Shown here in pieces: positions 29,775 through 40,478 of a stretch of DNA of 64,000 nucleotides. A program made the position numbers and the translations under genes. The stretch comes from Ricordea florida. Lineage: Eukaryota > Cnidaria > Anthozoa > Corallimorpharia > Ricordeidae. Location: contig OX453285.1 of NCBI GenBank assembly GCA_949710005.1, forward strand, positions 9,569,233 through 9,633,232, in the 5' to 3' direction. Positions within the stretch are counted from its first letter, which is position 1. Every line of letters begins with the position of its first letter. Below the pieces are notes generated by a model. It did no database searches. It was not told the DNA's origin and saw only the letters and a list, made by a program, of their open reading frames with translations.

Positions 29775-30410
29775 ATGTTGAGTATTACCATGTATGAGTC
29801 AGAAACTAGGATTTATTTAGATCCTCCGTTGAAAAATCTTCGAGAGATACAGCTACTGGATTGTAATATACAAACCAAAAGATTGATTAATTTCAAGGAT
29901 CAACAGATATTGTTTAATGATAAGAATCAGCCCTTCATAATAATTCAACCCGGCACATATTCGCTACGTAATATCCAATCGATCTTTCTTAATGATACTG
30001 ATAGGGCGAAGATAACAATAATTGAGACTGATACTGTTGACTATCTATATTCCAATAAGAACTTCAACATAAAACTTACGAGAGGGTTACAAGTTGGTTT
30101 GGGGATGCCTGAAGTTATAAATCCTGGTAAATTATACCCCATAAATAGACAGATTAGTGAGCCCCTGAGACTTATGTGTAGTATAGTAGATAATAAGTCT
30201 TCATATATGAATAACACCAAATATGGAGAACTTGTAAAACTCTCACCATCACACCTACTTGCTAACATACCCTCACAAGAATATCCAACAATTCCAGTTC
30301 AAAAATATGAGAGCCTAATAAACCACTTCGATTTAAGCATCTTAGACATTGAATGGAAAAAACTTGATCTTAAGGGTTCTCACATAACTTTAAGTTTAAG
30401 ATTTAGATAA
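29775..30410 (+). CDS. Polinton 211-residue protein, possible minor capsid protein
   Basis: An intact frame of mostly beta-type sequence, with alternating hydrophobic strands (EIQLLDCNIQTKRLINFKD, QPFIIIQPGTYSLRNIQSI, FNIKLTRGLQVGLGMPEVI) and an end LKGSHITLSLRFR. The size and all-beta character suit a single-jelly-roll minor capsid (penton) protein, which Polintons normally encode, and no other gene in the element fills that role. I do not see a diagnostic motif, so a tail-fibre-like or other structural protein is also possible. It has its own TTTAAAGAT box and is the last plus-strand gene, facing the convergent right-end genes. Confidence 0.5.
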   Translation: MLSITMYESETRIYLDPPLKNLREIQLLDCNIQTKRLINFKDQQILFNDKNQPFIIIQPGTYSLRNIQSIFLNDTDRAKITIIETDTVDYLYSNKNFNIKLTRGLQVGLGMPEVINPGKLYPINRQISEPLRLMCSIVDNKSSYMNNTKYGELVKLSPSHLLANIPSQEYPTIPVQKYESLINHFDLSILDIEWKKLDLKGSHITLSLRFR

Positions 30411-30447
30411 TTTTTTTGTTATGTAACACTGACTTGCGTTATATAAC

Positions 30448-30977
30448 TTAATTTTCTCCCCACAACTCTTTCAAAAACTTTAACTCCTCAATATCAGTAC
30501 ACCAATCTAAAAGTCTAGATGGATGCCATGCTATAGGCATTAGATCATCATACAAGTCTTTGTAGAATTTACGTTTATGTAATATCTTATCAACATTCAT
30601 GTATATGGTAACATAAAATGAATCAATAATAAAATTATTAATATTATAATAATAAAAATGGTAGTTATCATCATAATCATCATCATCTTTATAAGGGTTT
30701 TCTTCCTCTTTATTAGCATAATATATTAAATCTCTAGCAAATTTATTGGTACATATACTATCCCCATCAAATCTTTTTATACTATCAGAAAAAAATATTT
30801 ATCACCATCAGAATGCCAAATTTCAAAATAAATCTCATCTGATTCATCATTAAAACCTCGATTTTTTGAGATCTTATATAACAAATCTGTCTTGATTGAA
30901 TCTATAAAATCATTAACACCCAGTTTTTTAAAATTAAAATACTCAAAATTAATCTCATCGATTTCATCAATATCCAT
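30448..30977 (-). pseudogene. Right-end gene with WHPSR..DWC motif, frameshifted
   Basis: Minus-strand coding starts at the ATG at 30975-30977 (MDIDEIDEINFEYFNFKK), and the frame is lost in a 7-base A-run (T-run on the coding strand) near 30790. It continues in another frame to a TAA at 30448-30450. The second part has an acidic loop and ends with DLMPIAWHPSRLLDWCTDIE, a pattern I remember from proteins of giant viruses (Mimiviridae-like), though I cannot name a function. The box ATCTTTAAA (TTTAAAGAT on this strand) lies 19 bases before the start. The homopolymer position means a base-calling error cannot be excluded. Confidence 0.6.
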
Positions 30978-30995
30978 TTTAGTAATTTAATTCCA

Positions 30996-31004
30996 ATCTT
31001 TAAA
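30996..31004 (-). promoter_or_regulatory. TTTAAAGAT box on the minus strand
   Basis: This is the reverse-complement copy of the box, located 19 bases upstream of the minus-strand ATG at 30977. It shows that the motif follows gene orientation. Confidence 0.7.
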
Positions 31005-31017
31005 TCACAATTTTAAT

Positions 31018-31482
31018 TTAATTTTTTTTTTGTTGTGTATCTTGTGTTTTTCGACACTCTTTACAACTCGCCTTTTGTTTTTTGTGTTCACATATTTGTG
31101 ATCCTCCACATAATTTACAAAAATTTCTCTGTCTGTTGTGTTCACATATTTGAGATCCTCCACATAATTTACAACGATACTTATTTTTATTGTGTTCACA
31201 TATTTGAGATCCTCCACATAATTTACAACGATACTTATTTTTATTGTGTTCACATATTTGAGATCCTCCACACTCTTTACAAAAATATTTACTTTTTCCA
31301 TGAATACAAATATAATTATAATTGATAGTATCTTTTGGGATTAACTTATTAATATCCTCATCTGTAAATTTTTCCAGAGCTTTAATTAAATCCGCTTTAT
31401 TCATTCTAGATCGTCCTTTAATTTTCAACTCCTTAACAATATATTTAAGTTGCACAACATATAATCCGTTTAGTTGCTCCAT
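31018..31482 (-). CDS. SAP/HeH-like domain plus Cys-rich 18-residue repeats
   Basis: An intact 154-residue frame. Residues 1-40 form a helix-extension-helix module (ELKIKGRSRMNKADLIKALE) very like the start of the polymerase protein at the other end. From residue 58 come five copies of an 18-residue repeat, GGSQICEHNKNKYRCKLC and variants, with the pattern C-x2-C-x5-C-x-H-x7; each probably binds zinc. I remember such CEH/CKxC repeat proteins from giant viruses and algae. The gene starts 12 bases inside the right inverted repeat, so it shares its upstream sequence with the polymerase gene. It is probably a DNA-binding regulator; this is inferred. Confidence 0.75.
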   Translation of the reverse strand: MEQLNGLYVVQLKYIVKELKIKGRSRMNKADLIKALEKFTDEDINKLIPKDTINYNYICIHGKSKYFCKECGGSQICEHNKNKYRCKLCGGSQICEHNKNKYRCKLCGGSQICEHNRQRNFCKLCGGSQICEHKKQKASCKECRKTQDTQQKKN

Positions 31483-31494
31483 TTTTTTTTTACT

Positions 31495-31688
31495 TTAATT
31501 CTTCTTTTTAAATCATAATTTCATTTTTTTTTATTTGCAATATCTGATTAACACTCTGATAATTTTCTGGTGTAATTTTGGGTAATATTTTTTTAAATTT
31601 TTCAGTAATTAATAAAAAATTATCTCTTTTTTCAAAAATTACAACAATAACAACAACAACGTGGGTATAACTCCTCCTATATACTACT
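31495..31688. repeat. Right terminal inverted repeat of the Polinton
   Basis: It is the inverse complement of 17561-17752 with about one substitution and a 2-base A-run difference. The flanking AGGAA at 31689-31693 is the target duplication. Confidence 0.93.
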
Positions 31689-31693
31689 AGGAA

Positions 31694-34079
31694 GTATAAT
31701 ACAAAGTAACATAGAAAAAAAAACTCATGATTAGGCAGTTAGCTAGCTGCAGTGGCTTTCTCTAGTTCCCCATCCTTTGCCTTTTTGGGGCTGTTGTACG
31801 TTTACCTGAAATAAAAATAGAGCAAAAATTAACAGGCAATATTTTACACAACAGTAAGTTTATATTTTAATTACCTTTGTGAACAATATGATTTTGCTAT
31901 TTGATTTTTTAAAATTAAGATTGATTGAATTATGCAACACCGTATCACTGAAAAGAATGCTATATCGTATTTTGGACCATTTTCTGTCAAACTTAAATGT
32001 TGACAACTTATAGGTTCTATAATCGCAAGCAATCTTAAACTTGTTTTGGTGTTGAGCTGTGTAACAAACGAACAAAGCAAATCTGTGTTTGATTGTTTCG
32101 GTCTTTCGCTCTTTCGCGACGCCTTTTCACACATGGTATCAAGATCTCTGAAAAAAACTTTGGTCATAAGCTAGATATTGATCGCTGTTTATGCTCTAAA
32201 GCTAAACCTATCTTTGAGCAACAGCTTAAAACTGCAGCAGATTCAAACAATTCTCTCATTCGAACAGCTTGCAGCTTTTCGATCAAACAGATTCCAGTCT
32301 CAATTAATTGCCCTTCACTCTGATTTTTCCGCCGAAAGATGAAAGACCGAGGTCAAATCACACCAGATCATGCATGTCAAAGGACAACAAATGACGGACT
32401 GGAGAAATCAATATCGAGGGAAACATTTTACGTTTCAAAACAAAATACGACATTCACATGGTATTGGGCCACCGCTACTTTTTTTTTAATCCTAACGTCT
32501 AAGAAAGGCTGTTTGCTGTCTTGCGCGCCTTGTCAGTTGTCACAACTCTTTTCTGGCGGTCAGGAAACAGGATGCTACCATATGACCAGTGAAGCGCCAG
32601 AGATTAGAAGTTAATTTACCGTGAAACTCATAGCTTTGCACGGGCTAAAGAAGTCCCAGGACTATTAGCTTTCCATAATTGTCACGCTGTGGTCAAGATA
32701 ATTCATAAGGTCAGATACGTGCAATTTTGGCATATCAGTGATAGTAAATTCACTGGAATTTACGAACAAAGTGAATGTGCACTGGCGGTTTAAGCCCAGT
32801 TAACTTTTACTTGAAAGGTTAGACTATTTTTTTAAGACTAATAATAAATTTAAAACTTGCGATCATTACTGTAACTGGACACAATGTGGCGGGATCAGTT
32901 ACAAAGCTAATATAACAAAGCTTCCATTTCCATTGACTAGTGCGCAGTTTGTCGGCTACTAATCAACCATCGTTTTCAACAGTTGTTACCAACGTATATA
33001 GCATGTATTCCGTGATCACATTCTTAATATCAGCTTAAGATTTGTTACGGAATATGTGGTCAGTTTGAGATCAATTCCTCCTTGGAGACGAAACTTCGTG
33101 CGCGCTACAAGCCACCACAAACATTATTTCATGAAGGTCCAAATCTCCTGGGATCATCGATATATAGCTTTTACAATCATCGAATCATAGCAATACTTTT
33201 TAGGATTGAGGTACGATCTTACCTGATATGTAGTAGACTTGAAAGGTTGATGTTGATGAAAATGAAGACAGAAGACTGAGAAAATTTGGAAAGAACGGTG
33301 GTTGAATTGATCGTTCAACTGCAGCCTGGTTCAACTGAGCGCATTGTGGCCTCGCTCTGAGCATTGGCATTCTTCTCTTCCCGCCACAAATTTCAAGCTG
33401 CTTATTGGTTCAAAGACTCGTACCCAGTTTTTGTCAGTCACATTTTGGACTTGGTTGCTGTGCCGTTCGTGGGCTTTCGCTTTTCCTAAAAGCACAAGGG
33501 ACGATTCTGGCTCCAAAAAGTGGTGATTTTAAGCTGAAGGTGAGCCTTCGCGTCCAACTCTTTGGCGAAGAAAGAAACTAAAACGAAAAATTCAAAGCAA
33601 CCAAGAAGACGAGTTGTGTGACAACGAAATATCACAACATCAACCGGATTCCCAAGATCAAGATGCATGTAAACATGGACACGGCTCCACTTCAAAGTTA
33701 CAAAGTGACACATAAGTTGACGATATGATGCAGACGATTCAAAGTGACAGTAGTTTTTCTAGCTTTTCGGACCACTTTTGTCTTGGTAAGCGTCATTTTC
33801 ATTCTTTTCAGTCACGAGTTGAGCATAAATATTTTTGCACAATTTTCACGAGAGTTTTTTTTTTTTGCATCGGAGCAACTTCAAAATTATACCCCGGCCA
33901 TTTTTGAATGTTTAAAATCTACTTCCCTATGTGAAAAATCAAGGCTTCAGAAACAACTCTCAATGATCTCAATTGAAAATTCTATGGGTTTTCATTGTAC
34001 TTGAAATCAATGCCGAAGAACAATCATTATCATAACCCCACATCCACACAGAAATACCTTTTTCTGGCTACATCTTTAA
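31694..34079. other. 2.4 kb without a recognised gene
   Basis: Mostly AT-rich, non-repetitive sequence. Short open frames are present but none has recognisable domains or convincing length. A possible minus-strand splice acceptor lies near 31805-31818, before a ~20-codon frame. I see no repeat arrays, terminal repeats or RNA genes. This may be intron or intergenic host sequence and is the least transposon-like part of the window. Confidence 0.45.
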
Positions 34080-35301
34080 CTCGGTTTAATTTATTGTTAT
34101 ATGCTTTATAAAAGTTTACTTTATTGAGGTCTTTACTAAGGAAATGGGTCTTAAACAGCTGTTGCCTACGTTTTATAGAGTTAAGGATAGCTTTTGATAG
34201 CCAAGGTTTCGCTGACTGTTTTATTTTTTTGCTTGATAGTTTTTTTTTACCGGTGCATGCTTGTCAGATATAGATTGTAAAGCATCGATGACATTATTCA
34301 TACTTTCATTAACGTCTTCACCGACGAGTTGGTTGAAGTCTATATTTCCAAGGTCACTTAAAAATAAATGTTGATCAAAATGGGAAAAATCCCGGACATA
34401 TTGTGTTTCATGGCGTAGAGGAACCCGATTTCTCACTGTACAGTAAACGGGTAAGTGATCCGTTATATCAGCTAAACATATTCCCGCTTTTGTTATTTTT
34501 TGTGGCACGTTTGTGTAGATGTGATCAATCAACGTTGCGGTATGGTCGGTTATACATGTGGCTTTAGTAACCAGTGGCATGTAGCCCAAGTCAAGAAGCA
34601 TGTCAAGATAATCTGATGTTTGGTTATCTCTATCGTAATTTAATAAGTTTATATTTATGTCACCTAGAATAAAGACTTCTTTGTCTTTATTGTTTAGGTT
34701 AGATAATTGTTCTTTAAGTGCATTATGTAATTCGGCACAGTCATTCGTTGGGTGTCTATAAATACAACCAACTATTGTTCTTTTCTTTTTTTCGCATAAT
34801 TTTGACCCAGCACGATTCTATTCCATCCCCAGTTATTTCCAAATCTCGCCTCCTAATGAAGTTTAATTCTTGAGAAATATAAAGGCTGGCACCTCCTACT
34901 CTAGTTGGAGAATTAGTATTCAAAAAGACATATCCCGGTATGCTAATGTTATAGATGTTTTCGTCTTGTAGTTTTGTTTCAGATATAGCTATGATTTCTG
35001 GAGTCTCTTTGACAGTCAAAATAAGATCATTTAGTGATGTTAAATTTTTAGGTAGGCTACGTATATTAAAGTGCATCATAGAAAAACCAAGGTACTTATT
35101 CGCCTGATAAAGGAAATTTCCAGTTTGTTTAATAGTATGGTAGTTTGATTGAATATAGCTGTTGTATGGATTATCTTGTAACTCACATTCTTTTTCAGGA
35201 CTGGCAATAATATCTCGAAATAGATCTTTCGACTCAATTAGAGAGTGATATGAATGGTGTACCCACTCTCCCGTTATCCTAAGGAACTCTTGGGGATCCA
35301 A
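34080..35301 (-). pseudogene. LINE ORF2, endonuclease domain (minus strand)
   Basis: The minus-strand reading has an N-terminal region, then HFNIRSLPKNLTSLNDLI near 35020-35075, IIAISETKLQD near 34965-35000 with the catalytic Glu, a VGGASLYIS block, and after a frameshift ITDHTATLIDHIYTNVP and ADITDHLPVYCTV near 34420-34560 with the final DH pair. This is the apurinic endonuclease of a CR1/L2-like LINE. The sequence fades out near 34080 before the reverse transcriptase, so the 3' two thirds of the element are missing or deleted. At least two frame changes occur near 34600-34760. Confidence 0.78.
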
Positions 35302-35466
35302 ATTCTAGAAAGGAAATTCAGAGAGCACATTATTGTGATTTATACTCACAGGGATGTGTTGATAATATTAAAGACTGTTAAGATAAATACGTCTAGCATG
35401 AAGGATATTTTTTACGGCTGTAATGTGCTCTAATTTGTGAACTTCTCACTGGACTTTTTTTTTTTT

Positions 35467-35780
35467 TTAGCGGCGTGTGCGACTTGCATGTTCCGATTTA
35501 AACTTGTCTAGATCTTGTGCATTGTCAAATGAGAAGGATGGCTTATTCTCATCCTCCCTAATAAAGATCCTACCGTTATATGTCCAGATGTACTTCCACT
35601 TAAGATGCTTTTTCACTATGTTGACATCCCCAAAGAGCTTTTTCTTCGATGGTGTTAGGGACTCAGAAACGAATACATCTGCTTCGGATAACAAGTTGAG
35701 ATTTGGCAGGTCTTTGGCCTTCTTCCTTTGCAGTTTTCGTCTACTTGAGTAGAACTTGTTTCTACCACTGATCCCCAGGA
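35467..35780 (-). pseudogene. LINE ORF1, C-terminal end (minus strand)
   Basis: This minus-strand frame ends shortly upstream of the ORF2 remnant. It contains a KKLFGDVNIVKKHLKWKYIW block followed by NGRIFIREDENKP, which resembles the C-terminal end of small LINE-associated ORF1 proteins. About 165 bases separate it from the endonuclease start, the usual spacing between ORF1 and ORF2. Its N-terminal coiled coil is not visible to the right. Confidence 0.55.
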
Positions 35781-36799
35781 TTTTGTTCTACATCTCTGCT
35801 GAGGGTGAACTTACAATGACTGATTCTGTGACTGAGAGTTTTATAAACATGGAATAAGTTACCAACAGTATTAATTTCTCTGAACTAAGATTTGTCAACA
35901 GTCATTGGTAATATTTATGACCAACATCCAATGACCTTTTCTTGGATTTGTTTCCTTTCTAATGGTTTTTGACACCATAATTTCCTAGTTTTTCTAGATG
36001 AAGAAACGGTGTTTAGTATTGCTTTTGTTGACAAAGCAATGAATACTAGATGACATTGGTAAATTTTTTTATAATATACTTACGAACCACTTTCCATACT
36101 TTCTTGCTTTTCTACAAAACACGGGTCAGGACTTTCATAGGGACTCCATCACATGGAATGACACGAGAGATGTGTCGAACACTCTGATTAGTATGAGATT
36201 CAGCATAACGAGAAGATAATGCTACAGATAATTGTACAGCTTTTTTAAATATATCATCGTCATTTTCTAGAAATCTATTCGATTCTGTCGATATTATGAA
36301 CTGATATAAGCTTACAAGTGCGCACACAAAGACAGTGGTAAACAAGGTCACTATTAAAAACCTTTCTGTGCACAAAATAATACCTTATCATGGTAGTCAT
36401 TAAAAAAAATGGCCAAAACTTGCTTATGTAAATGCACTCATCTTGGAGCCTGTGTTGTTCAGCAGAATGTCTTCTATTTGCAATCTTCACAGTTGTTCTC
36501 AAGAAGGTCCCTGCTAGTTATGAACGTTCGAGTTAGATTTGAGTTGATTTGTCTTTTGAGTTTGCGAAACAACCCGGTTCGAAACTGACGCTCGACATCT
36601 TAAAGTGTGGGTCCAATTCGAGCGGCATGTGCGTCTGCATGCATTTTGAGAGTCTCGTAAGGAAAGGAAGTGGGAAAATATTATTTCAAATTGAACTCTG
36701 AACGCTGCTTTAACTGAGGTTCAACTCGTGTTGATGACTCTTCCCAGTCCCTGCTCGGCTGCACATTTGCGATGTACATAGATAGATAGGCAACCCAAA
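35781..36799. other. 1 kb without a recognised gene
   Basis: AT-rich sequence between a LINE remnant and a decayed transposon ORF. Only small frames without recognisable domains are present. Confidence 0.4.
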
Positions 36800-38460
36800 C
36801 CTAGACTCGTGCCCGCACTAGGCATGCACGAGTAATAATTACTACATACCATGAGGTAGCTCGAAGGAGCCTTTGATTCTTATTGTATGGTCTCTTAGAT
36901 CTTTCCCTCTCTCGTAGTTCCCACTGCCTTGCCTCGAGTTGCAACACATCTGTAGGAGCATTCCATTTGTTTGACTTTCGCAAAACAGTACCCCCGGCCA
37001 TATCATTGTTTTTTTTGTACCCCCTGCCCTGTAAAGAGTTTTACTGTCTTACGTTTTACAACGAAGATTGGTATGTGATATACCATACTATCCATATATT
37101 GTGTTACGTTTGCCCTCTTGTACCCAATCCTTTTGTTGCACAGCGATATAAATAGAGTTACCCAAGCTTTTGCTTTCTCAAAATAACTACTCATTTCTTC
37201 CTCTGATGGTTCCTTGTTAGTAAGGATAGTATAAATAGCATCAAAGTCCTCCCAATTTTTTTTACGATATTTGCAGTCTCTGGCTAGATAACATCAGGAA
37301 GCTTGCTAGGTAGATGCTTCCGTAATTTTTTTTTGTCAGACCCCAGAAGACTTGTAAAGTCATACTGTCCCGAACCCTTGCCATCAGCATTCGTTTTCTC
37401 CCAGATGTCAAAAGAAACACCACAGGATCTACCGGTAGTTGTTCCCTGCAGATCACTTAAATGTCTATTTTTTCTGGCTCCCCCTTTTTTATTCCAGTGA
37501 TCCTGTTGACCCCATTGAGTAGCATTCCTTATTACATTTTCAATTAAGACATCAAGTATTCTAAGTAACAAATGTAGCTCGTCTAGTATAATGTGATCTA
37601 CTTCTATATTAATTAATGGTTGGTGTTCACAACAGTATTTTTCTTTTGCAATTCTTTTCTGTGACATTTCATTAATTCCTTTAATGTTCTTTTTAGTTTT
37701 GGTGATTGATTATGACTTAAGTCAAGGTCCATCTTCCAGCGATCATCTTTGTGGACCTTGCACCATATGCATGCATAGTATGATGTTGCCCCTTTTAGTC
37801 CCATCATTAGTAACATAAATTTATAATCCCTTCCCAGAAAAAAGTTCTAATTTGATTGGTTTTCATCTGCATTGATTTGCTTGTTTTGTACTAAAGTATT
37901 TATGTCAAGGAAAACATCTGCAAAACATGTCTGCAGTGTTCTGTAGTCTTCCTTGCCCTTGACAACAGCAATAGTATGGTTTCCTTTTGCTGCCATCACA
38001 TCATCCCCTGTTGGTAAGATGGCAAAACGTAACAAAATGAAGCTAGAATTCCTAGTCATTCTAGCACCATCCCAAGATATTTTGATTCTTATGGGCTCAT
38101 CATGGTCGTCAGGGTGGCTTGACAAACAGTCTCGTATCCATCGAAAGACATTTGCGCTCCTTCGGACCCCCCCCCCCCCCAGGAGTAGATGTTACATGGC
38201 AAATGCTATTCAACTGATCCCTTCCTTGCTTTACCAGATAAGACTTTGGCAAGCCATCAGTGACCATGCTGAGCTCATGGTAAAAAACAGTCCCGCACAC
38301 AAAACTTATCCAGGAGGAAAAGGATCTTTTCCACATTTTCTTTCTCTTTTTGTGGAAGGGCCTGGAACCCGTTGCTACTTTCTCCGTCTCCAGATGGGTG
38401 GTCTTGTGGTTGCATCTCTACTGTATGTGAGTCACCAGACTTTGTTTCGGTTATAACCAT
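36800..38460 (-). pseudogene. Decayed transposon-type ORF of unclassified family
   Basis: Minus-strand pieces, in order from 38460 to 36800, are an N-terminal segment; IKISWDGARMTRNSSFILLR; GLKGATSYYACIWCKVHKDD; a frame with YCCEHQPLINIEVDHIILDE and RSCGVSFDIWEKTNADGKGS; then FEKAKAWVTLFISLCNKRIG; YHIPIF; and LRKSNKWNAPTDVLQLEARQ with a basic C-terminus. I recall this protein as a high-copy family in corals and other invertebrates, consistent with a mobile element, but I cannot name its class. The CIWC and YCCEH blocks may bind zinc, and acidic residues occur in a DDE-like spread. At least five frame changes or stops make this a clear pseudogene. A C13-14 tract interrupts it at about 38168. 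Confidence 0.6.
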
Positions 38461-38977
38461 ACTCTTTACTTCAAGGCCAAATGATTTGGCAAACCATAAC
38501 GCTGTCTAGGCTCTTGAAGTGAATGTTTTAAGAGCTTCTGCCTGTGAGACCGGGGCAGGCTTGGAAATTGGGGTCGGCCGATTTGGCTCAAATTTGGTAC
38601 ACTTAGTTACTATGGAGACTTATGCAAAATGCCAAAGTTTCAGCTCCATTCCTCTTATTTGGGCTGAGTTCTAAATGTTAAGGGTTTCATAGCAAAAGAT
38701 ATGGATCAAAGAAATATTTCTGTTGTTTGTGAGATAATTGTTAAGTTAATGTACTTAAAGACATTTTTAGTGAAAGTGAAAATAACCCAAATTTAAGTCG
38801 GATTTACTTAAGTGCCCACTTTTGAAATAACACAAATCCGACATGAGCAGAAAGTTTTGCCCTAGATATGTAAAAAACAAAGAGAAAATACTAAGGTTAC
38901 GGCTTTTTGACTGTGCGGCCTCGCGTTGAAGATGCTAATACAGCGTCTTCCGGTCTAGTCATTTCCCCCTGTAATAA
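38461..38977. other. Stretch without a recognised gene
   Basis: Non-coding sequence before element A. No structure was seen beyond simple AT-rich composition. The AA at 38976-38977 is the proposed left target duplication of element A. Confidence 0.4.
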
Positions 38978-38994
38978 CCCTTGTAGAAATTCAG

Positions 38995-39235
38995 TACATT
39001 TAAAGTATACTTCAAGTATACTTTTTTTGTACTTTCCAGAGAGGAAGTACATTTGAAGTATACTTAATATCGACTTCAACAAAAAAGTATAAATGAAGTA
39101 TATTAAACAAATTGTGGTAAATGTACTTCACTTATACTTCAATTGGAAAAGTATACTGCAAGTATACTTTTCTAAACTTTGGAATTTGCAAAAAGGTTAG
39201 CATACCAAATAAAGTATACCTTAAGTATACTTTTA
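38995..39235. repeat. Left subterminal AAGTATACTT array (element A)
   Basis: At least six exact or one-off copies of the palindrome AAGTATACTT occur over 240 bases, in both spacing registers, along with partial AAGTATA words. It mirrors the array at 42815-43045. Confidence 0.85.
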
Positions 39236-39674
39236 AAACTTTTAAAGTCGCAGACAATCTAGCATGCAAGTCTGCAATCTTAAAATCTCTCCAAAGATCC
39301 TTTAAAACGGAAACAATTAATACACGTTCAAAAACTATTCCAGAAAACATTTTGAATCAGTAGTACACAATTGTCCAGAAGCAACAGGAACCATATTTCT
39401 TGCTTAATGTCAGTATTTTAGTTTTTTTAATAACTGGTGTAACATATAAACAGAAACATTTCCCAAATTATGATATAGGGAGTAATCACTAAACAGCAGG
39501 GTATCACAAATGAGGTGGTTCACAACTGATCTAATAAAAACATTGAAATTTTTTGTATAAGCATATACAATATGCACATACCAGACATAAAGAATAATTA
39601 ACAATAATAGTTATTTTTCCAAACCAGTGACATAACTTGGGTGTAAAGTAAGGGTATAATTCTGAGACAGTATT

Positions 39675-40243
39675 TCAAAGAGTTGTTGCAACTAAATACA
39701 TGTTTATTGATAAAATTATTTTGACTTCTTTTCTATTTACAAAATTTGTACCACACTTGCACACGTTACCAGCACTCTCCTCAGAATCGAAAGCCATAAG
39801 GTAATCTTCGATGCCTTCTTGTTTATCTTCTGCAATTATCTCGGCTAGTCCTGATTCTGAAGGCCTAAGAGGTCCATCTAAAGGGTCACATTGGTCGCCA
39901 TGCTCATGATCATAATCTTCGTATTGACTAAAATAACTCTCACAGTCATCCGTTTCGAAAGGAACAGCAGTCTGGCGTAACGAACTGTGTAATGGTTCAC
40001 CGGTTTCCATATGTGTAATTTCATGGATGGGTAACAATGGAAAGCTGCCGCTCAGTCGCGCGTCATTCCCAAATGTTGACTCCGTTCTGAGGTCGTCCGA
40101 GGGCAAAGCAGTGGACGTCGGGAAGTTCTTTGGCCAACGTCTCAAGGTTGTTCGAGGTATCTTTGATCCCGGTTGAAAGGTCCACGCAAGTTACTCTTCT
40201 TTAGCTTTTTTGCTGAAGAAGAATCCTCACTGTTGTCCGCCAT
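39675..40243 (-). pseudogene. Minus-strand acidic gene of element A (transposase-like N-terminus?)
   Basis: Minus-strand coding begins at the ATG at 40241-40243 (MADNSEDSSSAKKLKKSNLR). It meets a stop near 40143 and resumes in another frame with a Ser/Asp/Glu-rich region (DDCESYFSQYEDYDHEHGDQ), ending at 39675 in GNVCKCGTNFVNRKE. The acidic, low-complexity character and its divergence from a BEN-like gene copy the layout of the TNP2 N-terminus in element B (55388-56242). No catalytic domain follows on this strand, where the subterminal repeats begin within 440 bases. It is probably the first exon(s) of a lost transposase gene; this assignment rests on position and composition only. Confidence 0.4.
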
Positions 40244-40478
40244 TTTTTTCTCTTGTCCCTGTCAAGCTCCGCTGACATCTAGCACAGTCGGCTTATATAC
40301 GGGGTCTTATACTTTTCCTTACTTGGCAACATACGGGACACAGAGTTTAGTTTTGGCGGGCGAAACGAACTGGCCAGCGAACTTTGTCTCTCGAAAGTAA
40401 CCTTGAGATCGGTGACTCGTGAAATTGCGTTGGTATTTTGCCTTTTCTATTTAGATCTTACCTCTGTCTGTTTACACA

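Larger units (their letters stand above)
17561..31688 (+). mobile_element. Polinton/Maverick (adintovirus-like) element, defective
   Basis: A 14.1-kb unit with 192-194-base terminal inverted repeats begins AGTAGTATATAGGAGGAG and is flanked by a 5-base direct duplication AGGAA (17556-17560 and 31689-31693). It encodes protein-primed DNA polymerase B, a retroviral-type integrase tail, a capsid protein piece, an FtsK/HerA-type packaging ATPase, and a run of small membrane or coiled-coil proteins. That set defines Polintons, which can behave as viruses. The polymerase, ATPase and a right-end gene are disrupted, and most of the integrase, the capsid N-terminus and any adenain-type protease are missing. 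The 5-base duplication is one short of the usual six. Confidence 0.93.

Noticed and set aside
31090-31290. A CRISPR-like array (54-bp repeats)
   Set aside because: The periodicity comes from 18-codon zinc-binding repeats in an intact reading frame, with no unique spacers.
32090-33540. Short open frames as host gene exons
   Set aside because: No domain, no consistent splice pairs and no codon bias could be seen; reporting them as genes would be unsupported.
38168-38181. The poly-C tract as a regulatory G-quadruplex site
   Set aside because: It is a single uninterrupted run inside a decayed transposon ORF. It is more simply a homopolymer expansion or assembly-prone site.
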